From positions 1,842,090 through 1,906,089 of the forward strand of contig NW_019091384.1 of assembly GCF_001949145.1 (NCBI RefSeq): a stretch of 64,000 nucleotides of DNA, written 5' to 3'. Below, in pieces: positions 24,601 through 35,421 of the stretch (positions are counted from its first letter, which is position 1; the number at the start of each line of letters is the position of its first letter). The translations under genes were made by a program, and so were the position numbers. This DNA comes from Acanthaster planci (lineage: Eukaryota > Echinodermata > Asteroidea > Valvatida > Acanthasteridae). The notes beneath the pieces are model-generated. The model was given only the letters and a program-made list of their open reading frames with translations. It was not told the origin of the DNA and searched no databases.

Positions 24601-25000
24601 CCTCGTGCCGGCCCTGGTGTCAGCCACTACTACCCTGGCTAGCGAGCGGGTCTCTGGAGGCTGCCCAAGTGTAATGATGTCGCGGATGGATGGATGATGT
24701 CACGGTTCGTGCATGGTCATGATGGAACTTGGCGGGGACTTGACCTTTTCCCAGAATGCCTTAGCGAATACACTGCAGCGATCTATTAGCCTCATTTCGA
24801 GGCTTCCTTTGCGTGTAACACTGGTGTATTCCGTGAAGCTAATCGAACGCACCCTATATTTTACAGTCATTTTGAGCGCCCATCAGAGACTACCCCGTTA
24901 GTGAGTGACTTTGTTATGTACACGGACGGCCTATTGTAAGCTACCATATAAGGATTTCACATTAGCGCCGTCTGCGCATATCTGCATCGAAACCGAGGAT

Positions 25001-25313
25001 ATGGTGCACTATTTACGACAACATTTCTCGCTCTCTCCAGCCTCTCTACAGGCGACACAACTACACGACGCGACGCACGACGGGACGACGCGACGGTCGA
25101 CCGAAGGGGCGACGTTTAGGCAGAATAAATGCAACAAGAAAAGGACAGCACGACACTACGCGTCGTGTGTGTAAAAACGTAATGGCAAGAAGACAACGGT
25201 GCAACCGACGGCACGACAGAAGGGAGCCGTCGTGCCGCTGCGCCGTGTTGTTGCGTCGCCTGGAGAGAGACAAGAGAGAGAGAGAGAAATGGTTGTGGTA
25301 AATAGTACACCAT
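25001..25313. mobile_element. foldback element, about 313 bp
   Basis: The ends ATGGTGCACTATTTACGACA and the reverse of AATGGTGTACTATTTACCAC are inverted, and imperfect matching continues inward for roughly 80-130 bp through CGACG-rich sequence and GAGAGA tracts. There is no coding region. It lies in unit B-specific DNA. Confidence 0.6.
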
Positions 25314-28300
25314 TAGAGGCTCTCTGTGTTGAACTTAGTCGCGCGCGCCCGCAGCGTCGACACAGTACATACACCATCCGGTTCGTAAATGTGACGCCAC
25401 TTCAGTTTAAACCATGACCATCGCAGATGCGTTAGTTCGCGTTAAACTGCTGTTGTTTTTTCTTTTGATTTTACGTGTCGAGTCATCCTGAAAGACTCAT
25501 TCCACAGAAATCTGTAGCATGAAATTCGGAATTTAAATACTTTTTTTGTATTTTGTGTCTTGACTCCTTACTTTCAATCGACTAATTAAGAATTAAGAAT
25601 TGAAGCTGACACATACAGCCTCGTTTTCCAACGCGGAAGTTTGCAGATCGACGCTAGACGTGTGGTATTGGGATCCCTCTATTAGATGAACACCCAAGTT
25701 GCATGTTTACTCCCGGTTCCATGTGACTCCATGTACATAGGGCGTTGTTTAAACTGAAGTGACATTACAATTGAAAACCAGATAAAATGACACACGGACA
25801 TTAGACAGCGACTCACATACGCGGACCTTCCTCTCAAATGGGCCTGTTATTCCAGCAGTGCATGCCCAAAAATGGAGCACGTCTGTGGTCATTTGGAAGG
25901 GCGTGCGAGATCTATCCTATTACGTCGGCCCTCACCACTGCTCTACGTGTGCTTTGTTCTCGAATGACCTTGCTTTTTTGAAATACCGAACTGGCTCATT
26001 ACATTGCCTTTTTCAACTAAACTGGCTTTTTCATCTCCAGAACAAGCAATGTATGTTTAGATGCCCAGCCGTCGTCTTCGTGTAAGTGTTCAAATAATGC
26101 AGAGACAAAGAGGTTGAGCTCCAAGTTAAGATGGCGGACAGCGAGTTGTTGTTGCATTATAAAGTGTGTAGGGTTGGTGAATGAACAGACTTGGGATGTC
26201 AAGACACGCTGTCACGGACACAAAAAGGCCATCCTCGAAGATGCCCACTTTTTCATTTTGATAACAAGTGGCAGTAGTCATGAAAATTTAACGGCAATAA
26301 TCATAACAAGAAGAGCTATTTGTAATAGTAATAATGCACGCAACAGGTGTAATGATAATTACTTACCGATAGCACATGTGCATTAGAGTTGACTATTAGA
26401 ACTTCAGGAAAAAAACATAATGTCGATAAAAATGGGCAAGATCTCTTTTAAATTTTGTAAGTAAGCGATACAAGCTTTTCAGACTCTACGCAAATGAGCC
26501 GTTAAGTTGAAATGACTAGCAGTTAAAAACATTTTGTACCGCGCAGTTAAATGACAATGATCCAAAGCCTCCTTGTCCTAATGGTTTCATTTTGTTTACA
26601 AGGACACTTTCCTGCAGGGGGGATGTTCAGCCGTGCTGTGTTTACTGCTTTTAAAACTGAAGACTGTACACAAAACAGGGGCAGTTTTGAGTGTGCCAAT
26701 AAATTGCGAAGGGGTACCCATCTGGGAGCATTATGTTGGTATTGTGTCAGGTTGTGAAGAAGCAAAAATGGGTTCTTAATGCCCCCAATGAATTGGCGTT
26801 TAAGTTGACTTTAATTTTGACATCTATTGAGAATTTTGTAATTAAGCATTGTAGCTGGAATGCTTCACAACAAGCAGTTTCACTGCCATGTATAGGCGAC
26901 AATTTATAATGTTACACTATTTAAAACAAGTCCAATCCCTGAAAATACTTCCTTCTGAAGTAATTAGAGGCAGTTACAACATTCCTTAATACACAAACGC
27001 TTTCTAATGTTGAATGTTTTAAAAACAGGTACAATACTCTAACTCCCGGTTCCTGTGGACAGAACAGTTTTTTAACACTTTCTAATTAAAAAACTGAACA
27101 TTTACTCTTTTCATCATGTGCTACATCTATAGCATGGTACGTCGGGCAAGAGTTTTTCTTTAATAACTATACGCTTATTAACTTCACTTTTATCCTTGAA
27201 ATGTAAAAATTACACCATCTGGCCTACTTTGCATTTTTGATGAAAGCGAAAAACACCCAAACTTAAAAAATCATTGATATTCTTGGTTTATTAACATTAC
27301 AGTGCTCCACAAAAATGGTAAACTGTAACTTTGTATCACACCTGGTACAAATTTCAAGATTAAGCTCTTCTGTGAAAGTGTAATGGAAAAAAACCCTCAA
27401 TACAAAGGATATGCTATGGGCCAAATCGCGTTAACCGGGACATTAGACGGACGTCTTAGCATTTACCCGGCGTACCTGTTTTCATCGTTTACTATTTATT
27501 TTTGAAGTTGGGGGAAACAAAAAAAAGCAGGTTTATCCTATATTTCCATCCGCATAGGTTTGTCTTCGAACATCACAATCTGGGTCGCCGTCCGGTCGTG
27601 AGTACAAACAAACAATGATTTTCTGCATGATTAATACCGATCTGAGCCACTACTGACGGCCAGGTTGGGTTGTAATAAGAGGCTGGGGGGGGGGACTCAC
27701 GACAAACTCTGGCTCAAATAGAGTGTTACTGGTCGCAGCGTGCACCGGCAACATTTTTGGAATGCACCATGCCTATTTTTTGGTTTTGGTTGAAGGCTAG
27801 CTCAGCTTCTCTTCAATAAGTCAGTAGTATGGCCACCGAATGCTACCCACAAACTAAGACACTAAATATTTTTTTGGCGTAGCGAGGATCTAGTGTAGGA
27901 AAAGGAAAGCTGATAAGAAAAAAAAATCATAAATACTGAGCTCATTCCAAGCGAAGGGCCTCTGATTTCTGTGACTTAAACCATTGTCACGTCACTATAT
28001 ATTCGGGAGAAGTGTCGGTAATTTTTACGAGAATTATTTTATGATAATTTATTTGACCTGGACAAAACTATGAGCGGCGACAAAAGCAAAAGTAATTACA
28101 CGTAAACAAATGATAATTGTTCAGTAACGACAGCGGCGTCAGATAGTACAATATCGCCCTCATGCAGTTGTACACAAGGCGGCTTTTTTTAAGCGCGTTA
28201 TTTGTAGTAGCATAAAGCATTGCGTTGGAGGAAAAGTAACAAACCATGAATGCAGGGGCTTGTAATAGAACCAAGATTTCAAACATTTATCAGTGATGGC

Positions 28301-28869
28301 AATGATCTTGCACAACTGCGAATACTAAGAAATCTTAAAAGATTACTTCCAAAAAAGTAGGGCGAATGGTCTTCACGATGTAAGAATATCTAAGAATCAA
28401 CCGGCTGCTGTTCTTTCGTGCGTCGCTTAGTCGTTTGGTCAGTCTGTTCGTCGTCGAGTAGTGGAGTGGAGTAATACGCACGATTTTAAGAGAACTGACT
28501 GTAGCTAGAGTCAATGCTGTCCATGAGCGTGCGTTTTACTACTTTCAGACTCCTAGAGTTTGATATAACATCGTGTGTTCTTTCTGACTAATTTTCAGAA
28601 TGAGCACAGACTTGCACCTGATTTCCCAGTGTGTGGGCGAACGGCATCAGTGTGGTGTGCAAGCGCATTTTTACCGTTGAAAGAGTGCTGTATCATGGAG
28701 TCCATATCGAGTGAGCATGCTCAGTTTGTCACAACTAGGCCTGTGTATTCGTCGGTGTCACCCGATCCGACTACCCACCGCTATTTACAAGTGAGGCCTG
28801 TGAAGCAAAATAGCCATGCTCTAACTGTGATGCTAATATATTATCGTATGATACAATACAGTGGCACAC

Positions 28870-29600
28870 TTATAAGTGAGGCTGATCAGCGTCAAGGAAA
28901 TCTGCAAGCAGAAGGCTCGAACAAGCCTCAAGAGCATCAAGTGTTTCTCCTTGAACGAATCCGAAACGGGGTACAGTGCATCATTGCTGATAAATGATAC
29001 ACCAATCCCTTCTCTTGTCCATAGGTTAACCCAGGTAGGATCAGGCTTTTGTGGAACTTTGTGATACGAGACTCAAGGAATTCCACATTTTGCAACCCCA
29101 AAAGTGACACTTTTGACAAACTGTGGTAACTGTAGTGTAACTAATAAGCAGATTCGGTGTAAAAACTCTCCTACAGATTATCATGACCTCAACAAACCAC
29201 ATACTGTCATTGAGTACAACAAGCACATGGGAGGAACAGATCTCGCATCGCAACAGTGTGTGTACTAGGCCTATGCACTTGCTCACAGATCGGTGAAGTG
29301 GTGGAGACGAGTATTTTTTGCTATTCTAGAAATGTGTGTTCTAAATGCAAGAATAGTCTATAATAGTCTTAACACCACTCATGGACTGTCAAATCTTGAC
29401 TGTCGATTCTATCTGATTCAAGGCCTGCTGTCAATAGTAAAGACTAGAGACTCCGGATCTGCATACAAGAGCATCCCTTGCATGTCAGAAGATGTACAGC
29501 ATTATCCAGGCAAAACTAGCAAAATCGCAACTGATGTTTGCAGTACAAAATCTCGAAGAAGGAACACACATATGATTTGTATAAGACGTTTGATAAGCCA
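28870..29600 (+). pseudogene. piggyBac-like transposase fossil
   Basis: Translation of 29,206-29,360 gives VIEYNKHMGGTDLASQQ, a stop, then AHRSVKWWRRVFF and LNARIVYN. This is the EYNKHMGG.D...  KWW...FF ... N..I.YN signature of the DDE_Tnp_1_7 (piggyBac/PGBD) C-terminal half. Upstream, 28,945-28,985 encodes SLNESETGYSAS, resembling the D/ESKTGY motif that precedes it. Most of the domain between is missing and frames are broken by stops, so it is dead. Ends and TTAA target sites were not identified. Confidence 0.65.
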
Positions 29601-30183
29601 ATGTGTGTTACTTTGAAACTTTGCTTTGAAACATTTTACTCCCCATATTCTTTAAATCTGTCAACTGTTTGTCATTTACTTCCTGTTACTTTTTTCCAGT
29701 TGGCTAGAAATCCTGCTTTGCCCCCTTTCAATGTTGTGGCAGTAAAAAGCCAGCTTGGTGCAGAAAATAGAGTCTAATTGACAAGTTTTCATAGAGTGTG
29801 TCAAATTTTCTTGTTTTTTATTCCAGTTGAATTGAAATCTCAACCCCCCCCTTCAATGTACTGGTATTAACGAGACAGCATGGTGCAGTTTGCCCAAACA
29901 TTGAAAGTGAGGGGGTTGGTATTCCGTCCAATTGTAGTAATTTTTGCTTATGTTTTCAATGTGGACCTCGTATATCATTCTATACTTGAACACTTAATTT
30001 CAGATTTTTTCGAGTAGTACTAACAAATAAGAATATTCGTTTGGTGAAATTCAGTTGTGAAAACATTCAAGGCAGGCTAAGTGATTAGGTTGGTCGCAAG
30101 AAGTTTGTTTTACTGAACTACAGTAACTTCACTTTGTTAATATTGGTTTATTACTCACTACATAGTAAAGTCGGATTATGCCC

Positions 30184-30551
30184 NNNNNNNNNNNNNNNNN
30201 NNNNNNNNNNNNNNNNNNNNNNNNNNNNNNNNNNNNNNNNNNNNNNNNNNNNNNNNNNNNNNNNNNNNNNNNNNNNNNNNNNNNNNNNNNNNNNNNNNNN
30301 NNNNNNNNNNNNNNNNNNNNNNNNNNNNNNNNNNNNNNNNNNNNNNNNNNNNNNNNNNNNNNNNNNNNNNNNNNNNNNNNNNNNNNNNNNNNNNNNNNNN
30401 NNNNNNNNNNNNNNNNNNNNNNNNNNNNNNNNNNNNNNNNNNNNNNNNNNNNNNNNNNNNNNNNNNNNNNNNNNNNNNNNNNNNNNNNNNNNNNNNNNNN
30501 NNNNNNNNNNNNNNNNNNNNNNNNNNNNNNNNNNNNNNNNNNNNNNNNNNN
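30184..30551. other. assembly gap (368 N)
   Basis: Continuous run of N just before the start of unit C; open frames across it are artefacts. Confidence 0.99.
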
Positions 30552-33174
30552 CCATATCACGTCCTGGTATTGAGCTGACAGTGTATCTATGTAGTTGGTA
30601 TTCAAGGGGGGATAGCACAGGGAGGGGCTGGCGCTGGAAAGGTTAGCTCAGTCTGGCATAGCTTTACGAAACAACGAGATCTGAGTATCTTTCCGACCAA
30701 ACCAGTTACATATCTTTATTTAAGGATTTGAGCTCACCGGCTGAAACATTTCGCTTGGTATAGCCTCTAAACTTCTTTCACACTGTTTTTGGCAGCCCAC
30801 AGCAGCATCTTCAGTAACCAGTTGGCGCCCAGCCTCTTTTGTGTTTATGGATGAGAATAGCTCTTAACTTTGTAGGTTTTGTTTTCTCTGTGCATCTCAA
30901 CGAATTTCTACACCTCGGTATGTTGTCAGAATGGCGGCCAGAACATCTACAAGTACAAGACTTCAAATTGCTTTACTTTGTCAACACTTATTGAAAATCC
31001 GCCTTGAGCGGAGGAACCCCCTCACTGGTTGAATAAACCTTTGCTGGTAGGGAGTGTTCAGTTTGTTGGTTTATCAACGCAACTACAGTAAATGCCTTTC
31101 ATAGTCGTTCGTGAACTAGAGAAGTGCAGTTCCTATCAAAGGAACCTCCGTTGCTAGGAAAATTCCGGCCTCTCTTGTTCACACTTTGGCAGAAAGACCG
31201 ATCAAGGATGTTCTGATCTTGAGAAGCAAATTTGCCTTTTCAAAAGGGCACGGTTATTCGCAAACAAAGCACAAGTGCAAGGCGTTGTATGGTCACGCTG
31301 ATAGGGCGAAGGGGCCAATACTCTGCCAAGTCAAAAAGAAATCACAATTTTTTTCAACACAAAGGGAAATTATATGAAGACTTCTTGAATATTATGCTCT
31401 TCCCATAAAAAGGCTGAAACTTTGCATGTGTGCGCTGCTGTTCCAAAATGACCTTGGTTGCGCCATTTTGGCGGTTGTGGACCTTTGCACCAAACTGTCT
31501 CAATGAAATATGCCCCTCTCCAATAGTCAGGGTGTTCCATTAGCTTGCGGGGGGGGCGTTGGTTTAACCTTGACCCGACCATCTCGTTTGTTTGGCACAG
31601 CACACGTGATCTGACCATCCCCAGGTCAGGGTCGCTCCGTGTAAGGGAATCTAACGCACCTAATTGTATTTTTAAGTTTGTGCTTGTCATAAACGCATGT
31701 TTGCATCACGGAATTATGTTATTGTTCAGAACACACACGGTTGGGCTTAGTAGATGGATTACTTTGACTGAAAAATCAGAAAAGATTCTACTGTGACTTC
31801 ACAAGCAGAGTGATCGACTTGGTAAATTAATTTTATTAATAAGAAATTAGTGCAGGCTACATCAATTAAAGAGCAACTCGAACGAAAACACGTTATCTCT
31901 GATTTTATCTGTTCATCCCATCCACATCAAACGCAATGTCATTTGTCTTCAGAGCTCAACTATAACAAGCTAAAGAGAGCTTTCTTTCTGTTTATGCTTA
32001 GATGCAAATTCTGAATATAGATTGCGTCATTCTGAGAAAACAGAAAAAAACGAGGGGAACCCTCGCCGTGTGTTCGAGTTCTTATGGTGGCTTATCTGTT
32101 TTGACGTACACGCATGTAATTCCAAGGTTTGTAACGTGGTCTACATTTGAAGAAACAGTACAGCAGTGTTCTACAAACTAGCCGCTCGACAAACGTGCTT
32201 AAACGCTACCAATAGTTAGGACGATTTAGATTCGTGCGCATACACAGCTAGGTTAACTCTTAGCAACTCTAGCGATAAGTAGACGAGCGCCGTCTATTGA
32301 CCCTCCAAATGAACAATAAAGCTAAAACCATGATACATAATTAGAAGGCATTGAAGCAAGAGGTACTAGCAAACGTGCAGGCTTGTCACTGAACAAGTTG
32401 AACTTGGCTTGCACCTCTAAGTGTTAATGAAAAGTATTAGTTTGACAATGGTGCAAGGATGGACGCAGCTTAAATGTTGGCCTGCAAGTCTCTATTGGTG
32501 CCAGCTGCTGTTTCTCTCTAATGTACGAATCCACGCCTTTCGTTTCCTTACAGTAATGTTCCTGTCATCTCGTAACAGGGATTTCATCTACTGCTCCCGG
32601 CTGTAACAACATATCCAGTTCGCATCCCCCTGCCGCTGCCGAAGAGCAAAGTGACCTCTGTCAACTTGAACTCCCATTCGATGAAGCTTATTGTCTGACC
32701 ACTAACCAGATGTCATCCCTTCCTGTGGTGTTCCAGGCAATAACTCACTGTCAATTATGGCATAGAGGTCTGTGCTCCCCACACCGACTTTTGGTGAGAG
32801 AGATTAGTTGTCACAATGACATGGTGAGTGACATTGTAAAAGCCAAGGATACAAGTGCTGTGCAAGATAGCGGACTCTCCATTTTACACTGCATATTGTA
32901 TCCGATTCATTACAGACCACAGTACGTTCCGTTCATATAGAAGTGAATGTGATCTTTACCCAATTTGATCGAAACGTCTTTGATTCCAAAACCTTGTACA
33001 ACCGAGACTGATCAACTCTAACAAGCTGCCTAGTTACGACCATACTAGCTCGTGTGTACTTCTTTGCCGTAGACGTAGTTTGCCAAGAATGCATCAGAGT
33101 TGAGTGATGTGTTGCTAATGCAATGGTATATGCATCCAGCAAAATGGGACGAAACTCGAGAGCCTTTGCTCTGA

Positions 33175-33672
33175 TTACACTTTCTTGACTTTGCAAATAA
33201 AGTAAAGTGTATTTCTGCAAACGTTGTTTAACCAACGCCATCCTTGGTTTCGGCGACTGCGAACACAATCGTCCCCGTTGGAGGGACCGTTGTAATACCA
33301 CCAAGTAAATACCGGGCTTCCTGGCGCCCCTGTCCAGACGAATACACCCTCCTGTTTGATATCATTCAGTCCCAGCCAGATCCCCTGGACATTTACATGC
33401 AGAGAGCTCTCCACGTATTCAATGACGAATTGCTGCTCCTCTTGGCTGTTGATCCAAACAAGATGGGCCGTACCGTATCGATGGGTCGGAAGCTGCTGGC
33501 AGTAGGTCTCGGCATCGGCCCAAGTAAGACTTTGGAGTACCAACAGGTAGCAATGCTCGCCGAATGAGACCCACTGAAACGGGCAGGAATGACTGCACAA
33601 GGCGCATGTACCATTGATTGAAATGAGAGTAATCAATGCAACGAACGTCAGGTAAGGTAGGGAGAGAGCCAT
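33175..33672 (-). CDS. secreted C-type lectin CTL-3 (single exon, complete)
   Basis: 165 residues, ATG in context ACGATGG. Signal peptide about 1-23, then the same domain plan: C26, C30, PFQWVSFGEHCYLLV, WADAETYC, HLVWINSQEE, GIWLGLNDIKQEGVFVW, C136, C152 and C160, ending ICKVKKV. Here the second half comes nearest to a classical lectin: NGPSNGDDC stands where EPN...ENC is expected, and WRWLNNVC where WND..C is expected, so two of the usual calcium ligands may be partly kept (inference). The segment GIWLGLNDIKQEGVFVWTG is almost that of CTL-1 while the front is closer to CTL-2, a mosaic pattern. Secreted; ligand unknown. Confidence 0.88.
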   Translation of the reverse strand: MALSLPYLTFVALITLISINGTCALCSHSCPFQWVSFGEHCYLLVLQSLTWADAETYCQQLPTHRYGTAHLVWINSQEEQQFVIEYVESSLHVNVQGIWLGLNDIKQEGVFVWTGAPGSPVFTWWYYNGPSNGDDCVRSRRNQGWRWLNNVCRNTLYFICKVKKV

Positions 33673-33906
33673 CGTTGTTAACTGTACGTCAGTCTTTGAG
33701 TCACAAAGAACAGAGCAGCTAGAGAACCCATATCAAGGTCAGAGCCCGAAATATCCAATAGTAGCCACCAGCACTAGAACTGAGGATTCACCACTTATCG
33801 CACAGGTCTGGAACAGGTATTAATTGGTGTAGTGAGAATGCGTCACAGACTGTACTCTAGAACCCCCATCATTGGTCAACAAACAGAATGGTCATGACAT
33901 CTCACG

Positions 33907-33945
33907 GAATATTGTCGTCACGTGCGCAGAAAGATCCAACGGAAA
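33907..33945 (-). promoter_or_regulatory. conserved upstream block of CTL-3 with CACGTG core
   Basis: CACGTG at 33,919-33,924, 247 bp before the ATG, followed by GCGCAGAAAGATCCAACGG, nearly the CTL-2 block. Confidence 0.45.
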
Positions 33946-34559
33946 TACATCAGCGAAAGGCTCGTAAATTGGGCAAGTGGTTGTTATATCGCCTACACCT
34001 TGCTCGCACGGAAGGGAGCCGGAGAAATACAAACAGATACACAAAGCAGTTTAAAATCTAAATTACTACGGGCGTAGACCATGGGCAAGAAATCGAAGCG
34101 TCAATTGAATTGAAGATCCGTTCTCACTCTCGAGTGGCAACATGTGTTCTAGGTCAACGTGAGGGTGCTTATTTCAAATCTGCCTGTTACTACCTCGTCA
34201 GACTGCTCCCAAGGTCTCAATAAGAGGCCGCTAATCTTATTTTAGCTACTTTTTTGTCAAAAACAGTATTTTGGGCATAGTTTTCTAATTTGTTCATTTG
34301 TTCACCATTCCTCACAACTGCTGAAACCAATTCATGAATCATTTAGTAGTTTATGATACCAAATGAAGCCTACAGCCGCAATTGGTAATTCGTTTTGTGC
34401 AGTGAGGTTTATTGGTGTACGCAGTCGATACACTACTAAATATTGACCCAGAAGATTCTGCGAATATACAGTCACACGACGACCTTTTAGAACCTTGGTG
34501 CAGCCTATGGTGGTAATTTTGGTCGCTCTATCACGTTTTGTAAAATTAGGGAAAAGGAA

Positions 34560-34890
34560 AGATTTAAACCTATGTCGGGGAATTTTATCTTTTAATTTAA
34601 ATTACGTAAAAACAAGTACATGGAAAGTTATCCACCTCATATTCCCTTGTTCAACCACGTCTTTTATACATGCCATTTACTTGTACTTTACCCTAGTCCC
34701 TTATCCCGCCTGTAGCTTTCTTGACCTTTCCTTTTGTCCTCCTGCAGTTGTCCGTGATTGGTTGATTCCCCGTTTGCTTTTTTGTCCAGTCCACTTGTCA
34801 TTTTGCTTTTGAGAAAGATTCTGCTGGGATCGAAACGTCAGGCCCTCCTTATTTGTGGTTAGAAAAATAAGAATAAACGACTTTCGCACA
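34560..34890 (+). mobile_element. Penelope-like 3' tail remnant, deleted copy in unit C
   Basis: Bases 34,630-34,890 align with the non-coding tail at 22,275-22,530, including GAAACGTCAGGCCCTCCTTA. The roughly 300 bp that carry the GIY-YIG-like coding end in unit B are missing after CATGGAAAG. Confidence 0.5.
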
Positions 34891-35138
34891 TTTTTGTTAT
34901 TCTATCCCTAACAGTTTCAAGAACAGTTACGTTTTGCCTGTTCCGGGATGAGGTTCATCGCACTCTGCGGTGCAAGAGCCGCTGGCAGACAGGTTACCTT
35001 GCACTTCAAAGAGATAAATGATTCATTAGGCCAGTTTTGACGAGGACCACGCATTTGTTTTAGTTGATAACCCATCAGTAACATACACAAAAGCAAGGAG
35101 GAAGTAGGTAATTTGTGATAGCCCTGTGCTATTGCTTA

Positions 35139-35230
35139 TTTTTATTGTTCAAATTGCTCTTTTTATTGTATAAATTGCTCCTTTTATTGTATAAATTGTT
35201 CATTTTATTGTTCAAATTGTTCTTTTATTG
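35139..35230. repeat. minisatellite, ~21-bp period, about four copies
   Basis: Tandem variants of TTTTATTGTATAAATTGCTC and TTTTATTGTTCAAATTGTTC. It sits at the point where unit C departs from unit B. Confidence 0.8.
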
Positions 35231-35257
35231 CCGGGGGAAGTTACGTTGGGTTGTGTG

Positions 35258-35421
35258 CGGAACGACACCATCAAGATAAACACCCAATCTACATAGTCCA
35301 GTGAGATTTTGAAATTCATGGGGCTTTTTGACAAATCTCACTAAAGTTTTGAACCTTGACTAAGTTTCAAAAATTCACTGGACTGTGTAGAATTGGTGTT
35401 TATCTTGATGGTGTTGTTCCG
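35258..35421. mobile_element. foldback MITE, 164 bp
   Basis: Arms of about 55 bp (35,258-35,314 and 35,365-35,421) are inverted copies, starting CGGAACGACACCATCAAGAT. A short spacer separates them. There is no coding region; it is absent from unit B. Confidence 0.75.

Larger units (their letters stand above)
12570..28110. repeat. segmental duplication unit B (carries CTL-2)
   Basis: Same order and orientation as units A and C. Bases 12,570-18,600 correspond to A 1-5,200; 21,580-22,880 to C 34,240-35,130; 25,845-28,110 to C 35,430-37,515. It is longer because of the mariner-like element, the solo LTR, the foldback and other unit-specific DNA between 22,880 and 25,845. Apart from CTL-2, no gene is seen in 12,570-18,599 or 25,314-28,110; homopolymers and short frames only. 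Confidence 0.72.
28111..30640. other. spacer between units B and C
   Basis: Outside the piggyBac fossil and the assembly gap no gene is seen. Two stretches near 29,690-29,780 and 29,825-29,900 share loose similarity (TTCCAGTTG..., CCCCTTTCAATGT, AGC.TGGTGCAG), suggesting a local degenerate duplication of the element's 3' side. Confidence 0.5.
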
